In this document: positions 17,398 to 25,315 of the stretch, one piece after another | Layout of the letters: each line of letters opens with the position of its first letter | Position numbering within the stretch: position 1 is the first letter of the stretch | From: Desulfuromonadaceae bacterium | GTDB lineage: Bacteria; Desulfobacterota; Desulfuromonadia; Desulfuromonadales; Syntrophotaleaceae | Reading direction: 5' to 3' | Assembly: GCA_007134025.1 (NCBI GenBank) | Contig: SLLR01000001.1 | Location: 1-51,844 of the forward strand | Length of the DNA stretch: 51,844 nucleotides | The notes under the pieces: model-generated | What the model was told of the DNA's origin: nothing | Seen by the model: only the letters and a program-made list of their open reading frames with translations | The model's database searches: none | Translations under genes and position numbers: made by a program

Positions 17398-17631
17398 ATG
17401 TCCAAAACCCCATTTAATATTCAGGATCAATATCTTAACCAGGCTCGCAAGGAAAGGGTCCGTGTCTCTGTGATGATGATGTCGGGGGAGAAACTGGAAG
17501 GTTTTATAAAATCTTTCGACAGTTTCTGCTTGCTGGTTGAATGCAGCGGTGACCTGCTGCTGTACAAGCACGCAATTTCTTCGATTACCTCTGCCGACGG
17601 GTCCTTTCGTCTACACGGCAGTCGCGACTAG
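17398..17631 (+). CDS. hfq: RNA chaperone Hfq
   Basis: 77 residues; hexameric Sm-like RNA chaperone that pairs small RNAs with mRNAs. Sm1 motif region VMMMSGEKLEGFIKSFDSF and Sm2 LLYKHAISSI are intact, and the N-terminal FNIQDQYLNQARKERVRV is typical. Compared with the E. coli protein there is almost no C-terminal tail. ATG 17398 follows AAAGGAG at ideal spacing. Downstream, an inverted GTTGCG/CGCAAC (17700-17725) with a T run at 17735-17740 may be a weak terminator before pgsA. Confidence 0.97.
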   Translation: MSKTPFNIQDQYLNQARKERVRVSVMMMSGEKLEGFIKSFDSFCLLVECSGDLLLYKHAISSITSADGSFRLHGSRD

Positions 17632-17785
17632 CGCGTAACGAAAACAAGCAGTGAGTCTCCGTGTTGCTCAGGAGCCCGTCTCCCCCGGGGCGGTGCTGTG
17701 TTGCGGGTTTTAGTCGAATCGCAACGGCCCGTCCTTTTTTGCAGGCGATATGGAGTTCATTGGAAACGGGGGAGTGGTCTGAAAA

Positions 17786-18331
17786 TTGAATATTCCGAAC
17801 TTAATTACCCTTTCGCGGCTCTTCATGGTGCCGTTGCTGATGATTCTCATTCTTTACGGGGAATTTACGCTGGCTTTTGGGTTGTTTCTACTGGCCGGGA
17901 TTACCGACCTGCTTGATGGTTATCTCGCCCGCAGACTGGACCAGTGTACGCTTCTCGGGCTTTACCTGGATCCGGCCGCGGACAAGGTGCTGACCCTTTC
18001 GAGCTATCTGGTGCTGGGTTTTTCCGGACATGTGCCGGCCTGGCTTTCGGTGATTGTCGTTTTCAAAGAAGTTTTCATGATTCTGGGTGCGGCGATTATT
18101 CTTATCTGCGGATGGGAAATGAAGGCGGAACCCAGTCGCTGGGGAAAACAGACCACTTTTTTTCAGCTTGTTGTTGTAACTGCGGTGTTGCTTGTCGCTT
18201 CCATGGGGTGGACCGCACCCTGGCTTGTCTGGCTGTTCGGTGTCACCGGCCTGCTGACGGTTTTTTGCGGTATTCATTATATTTTGAGCCGGTTGCGCTC
18301 CTTGCCTGCGGATCCTCTGGTCCCGGGTTAA
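17786..18331 (+). CDS. pgsA: CDP-alcohol phosphatidyltransferase, PgsA-like
   Basis: 181 residues with four to five hydrophobic membrane segments. The family active-site signature D-G-x2-A-R-x8-G-x3-D-x3-D is exact (DGYLARRLDQCTLLGLYLDP then AAD). The N-terminus IPNLITLSRLFMVPLL matches phosphatidylglycerophosphate synthases, which condense CDP-diacylglycerol with glycerol 3-phosphate at the inner membrane. The start is a TTG at 17786 preceded by GGGGGAG about eleven bases upstream; no ATG fits the conserved N-terminus. A different alcohol acceptor cannot be excluded. Confidence 0.88.
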   Translation: MNIPNLITLSRLFMVPLLMILILYGEFTLAFGLFLLAGITDLLDGYLARRLDQCTLLGLYLDPAADKVLTLSSYLVLGFSGHVPAWLSVIVVFKEVFMILGAAIILICGWEMKAEPSRWGKQTTFFQLVVVTAVLLVASMGWTAPWLVWLFGVTGLLTVFCGIHYILSRLRSLPADPLVPG

Positions 18332-18364
18332 TTCAAGTTCGGCTTTGCTGCCGTCTGGGAATAA

Positions 18365-19147
18365 ATGATGAACGATTCTGAACAGAAAGCCCGCATAGCG
18401 ATGGAAAACCAGGACTGGCATTCCGCTGTCCTTTTGCTTGAAAAAGCCCTTGAAGAGTCTCCGCTTGACGGTGAGCTGCTCCTGTTTCTGGCAGAAGCTC
18501 TTTGTGAAACGGGCGGGAGCGACAAGGCCGTTGCAATCTTGTGTCAGGGGCTGGAATCCCGCCCCGATGAGTTGGAATGGCTGTTTTTTTTGGGAGACCT
18601 GTATTTCGAGCGTGAAGAGATCGAAGAGGCTCTTGAATGCTACGACAGAATACTGCAGATGGACCCGGAAGAAGGGGAGGCCTGGGCGAGCATAGGTCTG
18701 GTCTGTTTCCAGCAGTTGCGTTATGGCGATGCCATTGAAAGTTATCGTAAGGCCATTGCTCTTGACGGTGACAGCGCTTTCCTCTGTAATTGTATCGGCG
18801 ACGCCATGATGGCCCGAGGTGAAACCGACAAGGCATTGGAAACTTATCGAAAAGCATTGGAACTGGACCCTGACGATGCCCAGGTTTATCTCAGTCTGGC
18901 GGAAGCTTACCATGAGTTGGGCCAACTGGGCCCGGCTCGCGAAGCGTGCAATCGAGCCATTTCCCTTGACGCGGAGCTGGACGAAGCCTATGTGGCCCTG
19001 GGAAACATCTTGCTGGATCTTGACGAGAGTCGTGAAGCCTTGAGAAATTACGAAAAATTTTTGTCGTTTCCAGCTTCTGCCGGTAATCGGGAAATCCGTG
19101 CGGAAGTAGGCGCCTTGATCGAGGGTTTGCGGGACGAATTGGCCTGA
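18365..19147 (+). CDS. Tetratricopeptide repeat protein
   Basis: 260 residues, cytoplasmic by composition (no signal peptide), built of about seven consecutive TPR units such as EALECYDRILQMDPEEGEAW, AIESYRKAIALDGDSAFLCN and ALETYRKALELDPDDAQVYL. Acidic overall. Two adjacent ATG codons (18365 and 18368) are possible starts; the upstream site is weak. It follows pgsA by 33 nt and is probably the last gene of the mutL operon. Partner unknown. A perfect 49-bp palindrome lies 46 nt after its stop. Confidence 0.85.
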   Translation: MMNDSEQKARIAMENQDWHSAVLLLEKALEESPLDGELLLFLAEALCETGGSDKAVAILCQGLESRPDELEWLFFLGDLYFEREEIEEALECYDRILQMDPEEGEAWASIGLVCFQQLRYGDAIESYRKAIALDGDSAFLCNCIGDAMMARGETDKALETYRKALELDPDDAQVYLSLAEAYHELGQLGPAREACNRAISLDAELDEAYVALGNILLDLDESREALRNYEKFLSFPASAGNREIRAEVGALIEGLRDELA

Positions 19148-19193
19148 GCGGGCCGCGCCGGGTTTTTAAAGGTTTCCCACCCCATTTGCCGCG

Positions 19194-19242
19194 CAGAACA
19201 AGACAAGGGCAGGTGCCATGCACCTGCCCTTGTCTTGTTCTG
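19194..19242. repeat. Perfect 23-bp-arm palindrome between convergent genes
   Basis: Left arm 19194-19216 and right arm 19220-19242 are exact reverse complements over 23 bp, separated only by CAT. The tip reads AAGGGCAGGTGC-CAT-GCACCTGCCCTT. It sits between the rightward TPR gene and the leftward PxxKW gene. No T run of note follows on either strand within ten bases, so it is not a textbook terminator, although a stem this long could stop transcription both ways. It could also be a mobile or regulatory palindrome. Confidence 0.9.
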
Positions 19243-19259
19243 AAACGACGGTCTTTGTA

Positions 19260-19547
19260 CTATTTCTTTTTTGCGGCTGCTTTTTTGGATGCCTTGAGGG
19301 GGTTGACCTTGGCATCGACGCCCAGAATTTCGATCTTTCTGTGGGTCGCAAAATTGCACAGGCCCTGGCTCCATTTCTGGCTGGGAGAAGGGTAGGCTGA
19401 ACAGACCTGACCGATCGTACTGTCAACGACGCGGTCGCAACCCTGACATTCCTCAACTACAGGCTGGCAGGAATTGCCTTCAAAAACGCAACCGCACTTG
19501 GTCCAGAAGGTACACTCAGTGCCGGGAAGAATGGTTTCACATTTCAT
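19260..19547 (-). CDS. PxxKW-type small cysteine-rich protein
   Basis: 95 residues. Nine cysteines fall in the first 64 residues (3, 12, 18, 20, 27, 34, 37, 49, 64), followed by a PSQKW motif near 55-59 that matches the small PxxKW cysteine-rich family I recall from Desulfuromonadales and relatives, and a Lys/Ala-rich tail (KASKKAAAKKK). The cysteines suggest iron-sulfur or zinc binding; the function is unknown. No signal peptide. The ATG at 19547 has a near-perfect AAAGGAGG nine bases upstream, implying strong translation. It is divergent from a second cysteine-cluster protein across a 159-nt intergenic region. Confidence 0.8.
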   Translation of the reverse strand: MKCETILPGTECTFWTKCGCVFEGNSCQPVVEECQGCDRVVDSTIGQVCSAYPSPSQKWSQGLCNFATHRKIEILGVDAKVNPLKASKKAAAKKK

Positions 19548-19706
19548 CTTGGTATGGCCTCCTTTATGTTACAATTTGTCTAATGTTCCAAAAGCGGCAT
19601 TATCATGCATAAGGGGAAATGTTGTCAATTGGAAAATGGCCTCTCGGTTTCCTTCCCTTAAGGTTCGGCAGGGAGGGAACGACCCATTCGGAGGATCAGC
19701 GGAGTC

Positions 19707-19985
19707 TTGGAAAACTGGGAACAAATATGCCGGCAGTGTGGTCGTTGTTGCTATGAAAAGACTGAGTTCGAAGGAGCCATCTATTATACCGACGTGCCCT
19801 GCGAAAAACTCGACCTTGTCAGTCGGCAGTGTACGGTCTACGCGCAACGGACAGATCAACATCCGGGATGTGTCCGTTTGACTCCGGAGTTGGTCGCACG
19901 GGGTTTATTGCCTGCAGATTGTCCTTATGTTGCCGGATTGCGGCATTATCCTGCTCCGGTTTTGTTCGAGGAGAGCGATGGTTAG
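19707..19985 (+). CDS. YkgJ-type zinc/iron-chelating domain protein
   Basis: 92 residues. The N-terminal C-x2-C-G-x-C-C (Cys 8, 11, 14, 15) plus later cysteines at 32, 42, 55 and 73 fit the YkgJ/UPF0153 family of presumed metal-binding proteins; TDVPCEKLD and CTVYAQRTDQHPGC are family-like. The start is a TTG at 19707, with GGAGG at 19690-19694 upstream, because no ATG is available before the conserved motif. It faces away from the PxxKW gene. The biochemical role of the family is not established. Confidence 0.78.
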   Translation: MENWEQICRQCGRCCYEKTEFEGAIYYTDVPCEKLDLVSRQCTVYAQRTDQHPGCVRLTPELVARGLLPADCPYVAGLRHYPAPVLFEESDG

Positions 19986-20136
19986 GACGGTTTGTATTAA
20001 TAGCGGAAGTTTATGGTAAACTGTCGATGTTTCACATCGCCATTCATGTTCCGAGCGGCGAAATTTCGAGGCAGTCTGACGAAAGTTTCTGCTGGTTTTT
20101 TCTGTTTTGAGCATCTTCATCGAGGAGATTTTGGCT

Positions 20137-21558
20137 ATGAGTCAGATCAGGTTCGGTACCTCTGGTTGGCGAGGAATTTTGTGTGAAGACTTTGTATTGG
20201 AAAATGTCCGTATCGTCACTCAGTCCATAGCCGATCATATAATTAGCGCCGGAATTGGTGCTCAGGGGATGGTCGTGGGAAATGACAGCCGCTTTCTGGG
20301 AGAACGTTTTGCCCGCGAAGCTGCTACTGTGCTGGCCGGCGCAGACATTCCCGCTTTTCTCTGCGACCGGGATACGCCCACACCGGTGATTTCCTTCGAA
20401 CTGTTGCGACGCAAGGCGGCAGGTGCGATTAATTTCACTGCCAGCCATAACCCGGCGGAATACAACGGGATCAAGTTTTCGCCCGCCTGGGGAGGGCCGG
20501 CCCTGCCGGAGACCACTGAAGACATTGAACGACGGGCCAATGCCATGATGGGCGAAGTCTGCTATCGTTCGCAACCTTTCGAGATGGCCATGAAACAAGG
20601 CATGATTCGAGAAATCGATCCCCGGTCGGACTATTGTGAGGCGCTGGCGGCTCTGGTCGATCTCAAGGCCATTGCTGATTCCGGTATCGCGATCGCTGTC
20701 AATCCCTTGTACGGCACGGCACGAGGTTACCTGGATACGATGCTGCGCCAGGCCGGGGTTCCCCTGGTGACCATGAACGATTACAGAGATCCCTATTTTG
20801 GCGGTTTTCCGCCGGAACCGGCCCAAGGTTATATTGCGGATTTTATCGAGCGGGTGCGGTCCGAACAGTCGGTTCGCCTGGGCTTGGCGACGGACGGGGA
20901 TGCGGACCGCTACGGCGTTCTCGATGAAGACGGAACCTTTATCGAGCCGAATTATGTTCTGGCACTGCTTTACGACTATCTGTTACGGGTTCGAGGCCTG
21001 CGGGGAGCAGCAGCTCGTTCCGTCGCCACCTCTCATTTTATCGACGCGGTGGCGACCTTGCATGGTCAGGAGGTTTACGAGACGCCGGTGGGTTTTAAAT
21101 ATATTGGCGAGTTTATTCGCGATGGCAAGATACTGATTGGCGGTGAAGAAAGCGCCGGCCTGACTATCGCCGGACATATTCCTGAAAAGGACGGAATTCT
21201 TGCCTGCCTGCTGGTTGCCGAGATGGTGGCTGTGGAGGGAAGACCCCTCAAGGACCTGCTCGCCGATCTGTATCGGCGCGTAGGACAATTTCACACCAGC
21301 CGAACTAATGTCCGCCTGACTCCGGAGCTTGAAGCCGGTCTCGCTGACAAGCTGGCTAATCCGCCTTCGCACCTGCGTGGCAGAAAAATCGCTCGACTGG
21401 TGGCCATCGACGGTGTCAAGTTTTTCTTTGACGACGGTTGCTGGATGCTTTTCCGCAAGTCGGGAACCGAGCCGGTGGTTCGGATCTACTGTGAGGCGGA
21501 GAGTGCTGCTCAGCTTCGGGAACTGTCCACCGCCGCTCGGGATTTTGTGCTCGAATAG
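20137..21558 (+). CDS. Phosphoglucomutase/phosphomannomutase family protein
   Basis: 473 residues, four-domain alpha-D-phosphohexomutase. Phosphoserine loop TASHNPAEYNG (active Ser), metal-binding loop DGDADRYG, sugar-binding loop GGEESAG and phosphate-binding FRKSGTEPVVRIY appear in the expected order. It interconverts hexose 1- and 6-phosphates; the exact sugar (glucose, mannose or glucosamine) cannot be fixed from motifs. ATG 20137 follows GAGGAG nine bases upstream and begins MSQIRFGTSGWRG, the family N-terminus. The EVE-domain gene follows after 29 nt. Confidence 0.93.
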   Translation: MSQIRFGTSGWRGILCEDFVLENVRIVTQSIADHIISAGIGAQGMVVGNDSRFLGERFAREAATVLAGADIPAFLCDRDTPTPVISFELLRRKAAGAINFTASHNPAEYNGIKFSPAWGGPALPETTEDIERRANAMMGEVCYRSQPFEMAMKQGMIREIDPRSDYCEALAALVDLKAIADSGIAIAVNPLYGTARGYLDTMLRQAGVPLVTMNDYRDPYFGGFPPEPAQGYIADFIERVRSEQSVRLGLATDGDADRYGVLDEDGTFIEPNYVLALLYDYLLRVRGLRGAAARSVATSHFIDAVATLHGQEVYETPVGFKYIGEFIRDGKILIGGEESAGLTIAGHIPEKDGILACLLVAEMVAVEGRPLKDLLADLYRRVGQFHTSRTNVRLTPELEAGLADKLANPPSHLRGRKIARLVAIDGVKFFFDDGCWMLFRKSGTEPVVRIYCEAESAAQLRELSTAARDFVLE

Positions 21559-21587
21559 TAGAAAAACGCTGACAGAGAAGGTGAACG

Positions 21588-22106
21588 GTGCAACGAGAGA
21601 TAAAATACTGGCTGCTGAAGTCGGAACCGGGTTGTTTTTCCCTCCAGGACTTGAAAGAGTGCCCGGATGGAATCGAGCCTTGGGACGGAGTAAGAAACTT
21701 TCAGGCCCGCAATCTGTTGCGGGATGCTCTCAAACAGGGTGATGGCGTCCTTTTCTATCACAGCAATATTTCCCAGCCGGCTGTTGTTGGCCTGGCGCGG
21801 GTTGTTCGTGAAGGCTATCCCGATGCGACGGCTCTGGATCCGGAATCGGCCCATTTTGATCCGCGGGCGACGGAAAAGACCCCTGTCTGGTACCGGGTCG
21901 ACGTCCAATATGTGTGTTCGTTGCCTGCGCCCATAACCCGGCAGGATATGCGTTGCCATCCGGTTCTTGCCAGCATGGACGTTCTGAAAAAGGGTAACCG
22001 GCTTTCCGTTCAGCCGGTAACCCGGCAGCAATGGCAGGCGATCCTGTCGCTTGCCGGACTGCAGGACCCGTTGGCGGATTGTTCTCGCCACGCTGTACAA
22101 GGGTGA
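21588..22106 (+). CDS. EVE domain-containing protein
   Basis: 172 residues, a single EVE domain (PUA/YTH-like fold). Hallmarks: YWLLKSEPGCFSLQDL at the N-terminus, WDGVRNFQARNLLRD, and GDGVLFYHSN, matching the thymocyte nuclear protein 1 type. EVE domains are thought to bind modified bases in RNA or DNA; a role here is not shown. The start is GTG 21588 with GAAGG about six bases upstream. It is probably co-transcribed with the phosphohexomutase. Confidence 0.9.
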   Translation: MQREIKYWLLKSEPGCFSLQDLKECPDGIEPWDGVRNFQARNLLRDALKQGDGVLFYHSNISQPAVVGLARVVREGYPDATALDPESAHFDPRATEKTPVWYRVDVQYVCSLPAPITRQDMRCHPVLASMDVLKKGNRLSVQPVTRQQWQAILSLAGLQDPLADCSRHAVQG

Positions 22107-22190
22107 CATGCCGACGACATTTCAATAGGCACGTGTGACAGACAAAAAAAACAAACAGACCTTCTTTTGGCATCAAGTATGGAGTAGACC

Positions 22191-24572
22191 ATGAAGACCT
22201 CCCGAAAAATCCTGATAACAGGTTCAGCCATTGTGTTGCTGGGGCTACTCTCCGTGATTGTTCTGGCCAGAGTCCTTGTTACTCCGGAGCGCGTCAAACA
22301 GGTGCTGTTGCCCCGCGTGGAACAGGCTCTGAACCGCCAGGTCACTGTTGATGACGTCGAAATCCGTTTTTTTTCCGGCATTGCCTTGAACAAAGCTGTT
22401 ATTCGTGAACCGGAAGAGGAAACGGTTTTTCTGTCTGCAGAGCGAATGAACCTGCGTTATCGGTTCTGGCCTTTGTTTCGTATGCGGGTTGAGATTGACG
22501 AAATTTTCATCGACGGGCCGCAGATTCGGCTGGTACGCCATCGGGACGGCACCTTCAATTTCAGCGATCTGATTCAAACGGCGGATAAACCCCAAAACGA
22601 CCCGTTATCCGATGAGCCGGCAGAAAAGGCAGAATCCGACAACGGCGGCGGAATCGCTCTGCTGGTTTCTCAGTTGGTGTTACGGTCCGGTTCTGTACAC
22701 CTGACGGATTTTCAGACCGATGGGTCGCCTGAGCATTATCATCTGGAGGACGTTTCTCTGCAGATCAGGCAGTTTTCTCCGGACCGGGATTTCCCACTGC
22801 AACTGGCCGCCGTTTTCAATGAAGCTCCCCTGTCTCTGAAAGGGAGAGCAAACCTGCGTGAGATGGCTGTCGATCTTGAAATTATCCTGTCCGGGCTGGA
22901 CGTGATGCCCCTTGTTCCCCAATTTCAGGAGCGGATTCCCGGCCGTCTGCATCGCGGTACATTGGATGCAAATCTTCAGCTTTCCGGGTCTCTGCGGCAG
23001 TTGTCCAGTGAAGGGAGCCTGGTTGTGAACAATCTGGGACTTCGACTGGATGCTTTGCCCGATGTTCCTGTCGACGACGCTCAGGTGTCCTTCGAGTACC
23101 GAATGCAATACGATCGGGACGTGCCCCGACTGCGCATCGACCATGGCAGACTGGCCTTTAACGATGTTCCTGTGTTTCTTGACGGAGAGGTGCAGTTGGC
23201 TGAGCCGGTGGCTCTTGCCCTGACCCTGCGCTTGAACGAGTTGGACATGGCCCGATCGCTGGCCGCCTTGCCAAAGGAGTTGGTAGGGGATCTGGCGGCT
23301 CTCGAACCATCGGGGGTCGTAACCGCCCGTATTCATCTCGCAGGAACCCTGGACAATCCCCAGGAATTATTGCGCGATGGAGAGTTGCGACTGGATAATC
23401 TGCAAGCGCGTGTCGGCGAACTGCGGCCCGAGTTGAAGGGACTGTTGACCCTGCGTGGTGATTCACTGTTTTCTGAGAACCTGGTGCTTAACATTGGAGA
23501 GAGCCTTCTCCATCTGCAGTGCGAAGCCCATTCTCTTATGAGCAGACCCCTCGAAGCGGTGGTCAATGTCCGCAGCGATCAACTGCTGCTTGATCCTTTG
23601 TTGCCGGCCGGGAGAAAGGTTTCCGCCCCGGACCCGAAAGTCGATTCTCCGGCGGGACCCGATGACCAAAAGGGCAAGCCAATGGATTTGCCGTTGATTC
23701 TTTCCGGCGCCGTTCGAATTAACCGGGTGGTGCATCGGGGACTTTCCATTGACGAGGTAACCGCCCGTTACCTGCTCAGAAACAACCTTCTGCAGTTACA
23801 GGAAGTAACCGGAAAAGTGGCCGGCGGCAGTTTCACTACCAATGCCAGCATTGATTTGGGGAAGCCGGGATACGTCTACCGGGGACAATTGACCACGCGC
23901 GGTGTTCAGGCCGATCCTCTGGTGAGTGCTTTTGCACCCAAAGCGCGGGGCACCGTATTCGGAATTCTCAATCTGGATCTTGATCTGGCGGGACAAGGAA
24001 CGGATATTGCGGTGATACGCGACCATCTTACCGGTAAAGGCGAGGCTCTGCTTCAGGAAGGACGCCTGGCTCAAAACGATCTGGTGCGGGGCTTGGCAAG
24101 CTATCTGGGCCTGCCCGAGTTGAGCGTGATGGGTTTTGATCGGGCTCTTGGAAGATTTGCCGTTGATCAGGGGCGCGTTGACCTGACCAGTACTTTTGTC
24201 AGTCAGGACCTGCGGATGGCACCTCAGGGGGACATCGGACTGGACGGAAGCCTGAATTTGAATCTCGATCTGCGACTGTCTCCGGAGTTGACTCAAAAAC
24301 TGGACCGCAGCGGTCGTTTTGCCCAGTTATTTGTCGACTCGGAAGGATGGGGGCAGGTGCCGCTTAAAATCAAGGGAACAATGATCCGGCCGAACTACGC
24401 CCTCGACAGTGCAGCGGTTGTCGAAGCACTCAGGCAAAGGGCATCGCAGACTCTTCAGCAGACCCTGGAAAAGGAACTTCTCAAGCGAGATCCGGCAGCC
24501 GAAGAAGAGGATAAGGAGAGAAAGGAAAAGAGGCTTCTGGACGGGGTGATTCGAGGCTTGTTTGGACAATAA
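22191..24572 (+). CDS. AsmA family envelope protein
   Basis: 793 residues. One N-terminal membrane anchor (about 7-27, ILITGSAIVLLGLLSVIVLA), then a very long periplasmic beta-rich region with the AsmA signature (PERVKQVLLPRVEQALNRQV followed by VDDVEIRFFSGIAL) and a C-terminal AsmA domain (GLASYLGLPELSVMG, FDRALGRFAVDQGRVDLT). Bacterial AsmA-like proteins form bridge-like grooves that are thought to move phospholipids between inner and outer membranes. ATG 22191 has GGAG upstream. It ends against a bidirectional terminator shared with the cold-shock gene. Confidence 0.9.
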   Translation: MKTSRKILITGSAIVLLGLLSVIVLARVLVTPERVKQVLLPRVEQALNRQVTVDDVEIRFFSGIALNKAVIREPEEETVFLSAERMNLRYRFWPLFRMRVEIDEIFIDGPQIRLVRHRDGTFNFSDLIQTADKPQNDPLSDEPAEKAESDNGGGIALLVSQLVLRSGSVHLTDFQTDGSPEHYHLEDVSLQIRQFSPDRDFPLQLAAVFNEAPLSLKGRANLREMAVDLEIILSGLDVMPLVPQFQERIPGRLHRGTLDANLQLSGSLRQLSSEGSLVVNNLGLRLDALPDVPVDDAQVSFEYRMQYDRDVPRLRIDHGRLAFNDVPVFLDGEVQLAEPVALALTLRLNELDMARSLAALPKELVGDLAALEPSGVVTARIHLAGTLDNPQELLRDGELRLDNLQARVGELRPELKGLLTLRGDSLFSENLVLNIGESLLHLQCEAHSLMSRPLEAVVNVRSDQLLLDPLLPAGRKVSAPDPKVDSPAGPDDQKGKPMDLPLILSGAVRINRVVHRGLSIDEVTARYLLRNNLLQLQEVTGKVAGGSFTTNASIDLGKPGYVYRGQLTTRGVQADPLVSAFAPKARGTVFGILNLDLDLAGQGTDIAVIRDHLTGKGEALLQEGRLAQNDLVRGLASYLGLPELSVMGFDRALGRFAVDQGRVDLTSTFVSQDLRMAPQGDIGLDGSLNLNLDLRLSPELTQKLDRSGRFAQLFVDSEGWGQVPLKIKGTMIRPNYALDSAAVVEALRQRASQTLQQTLEKELLKRDPAAEEEDKERKEKRLLDGVIRGLFGQ

Positions 24573-24593
24573 ATAACGAGATCTTTTCTACTA

Positions 24594-24624
24594 AAAAAAC
24601 CCAGCGGCAAGCCGCTGGGTTTTT
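24594..24624. terminator. Bidirectional terminator between the AsmA and cold-shock genes
   Basis: AAAAAC then CCAGCGGC (to 24608), loop AA, GCCGCTGG then GTTTTT. The stem is perfect, with an A run on the left and a T run on the right, so it works on both strands for convergent genes. Confidence 0.88.
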
Positions 24625-24651
24625 GATTATAAAGGTGATTGGAAACGAAGC

Positions 24652-24852
24652 TCAGACTTTGCAGACGTTGGAAGCCTGGGGTCCTTTTTGACCCTCAGTG
24701 ACGTCAAAAGAAACGCGATCTCCCTCGGCCAGGGATTTGAATCCGTCCCCCTGAATCGCTGAGAAGTGGACAAAAACGTCCGGTCCATTGTCCTGTTCGA
24801 TAAAGCCGAAACCTTTCGCATCATTAAACCACTTGACTGTACCTTCTGCCAT
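24652..24852 (-). CDS. Cold-shock domain protein (CspA family)
   Basis: 66 residues, a complete cold-shock domain. [20 protein letters not shown] holds RNP1 (KGFGFI) and VFVHFSAIQ holds RNP2; the C-terminus GPQASNV is canonical. Such proteins bind single-stranded RNA/DNA and melt RNA secondary structure. ATG 24852 is chosen because GGAG lies eight bases upstream and the family begins there; a 17-codon N-terminal extension is possible but unlike the family. Upstream (24853-25000) there is room for a long 5' leader, as is common for csp genes. Which paralogue it is cannot be told. Confidence 0.95.
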   Translation of the reverse strand: MAEGTVKWFNDAKGFGFIEQDNGPDVFVHFSAIQGDGFKSLAEGDRVSFDVTEGQKGPQASNVCKV

Positions 24853-25315
24853 TTTTCTTCTCCATGTTTCCCGGTCGGGATGTTTTTGTTGTGGAAACCG
24901 CATCCGCTAACAGAAGGATACAAAGTCGAACAAACTCCGAAACTTTGTTCCTGATTGACGCCGTGTCAATGCGTCGGGCCGCGGAAAATCACACAACTTA
25001 TAACAAGTTGAATGAACCCTAGCACGGGTTTGTGTTTAAGAACAAGGGGTTTTTACTGCTGTTAAACGGCTTGCAGGGCGAAACCTGGGAGCGCCGCGCA
25101 GAAATAACGTTTCGATAGCCTTGAGAGGAGGCGTCGTTTTTTCACAAGAACGGGGCACCCATTGGGCAGGGCACGTCCCTATAATTTCTGAAGATTTCAC
25201 GATAGGATGAACTAAGATCAACGAGCTGAAGAATTGATATTTTTACATTGAACTCATTTATCAAACATGGTAGCGGTGTTTTTTAATCTTGTCGAGTGAA
25301 GGGGGATTGCCGATC
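24853..25315. other. 463-nt divergent intergenic region (cold-shock and GGDEF genes)
   Basis: No gene seen. It must carry the leftward cold-shock promoter and the rightward promoter of the diguanylate cyclase. Small features: CAACTT/AAGTTG inverted repeat near 24993-25010, AACCC/GGGTT hairpin near 25016-25031, and a TATAAT at about 25188 without a good -35. I looked for a c-di-GMP (GEMM) riboswitch core and did not find one. Confidence 0.5.

Noticed and set aside
24853-25315. c-di-GMP (GEMM) riboswitch ahead of the diguanylate cyclase
   Set aside because: A GCAGGGCGAAACC stretch near 25074 superficially resembles the GEMM start, but the following conserved blocks are absent.
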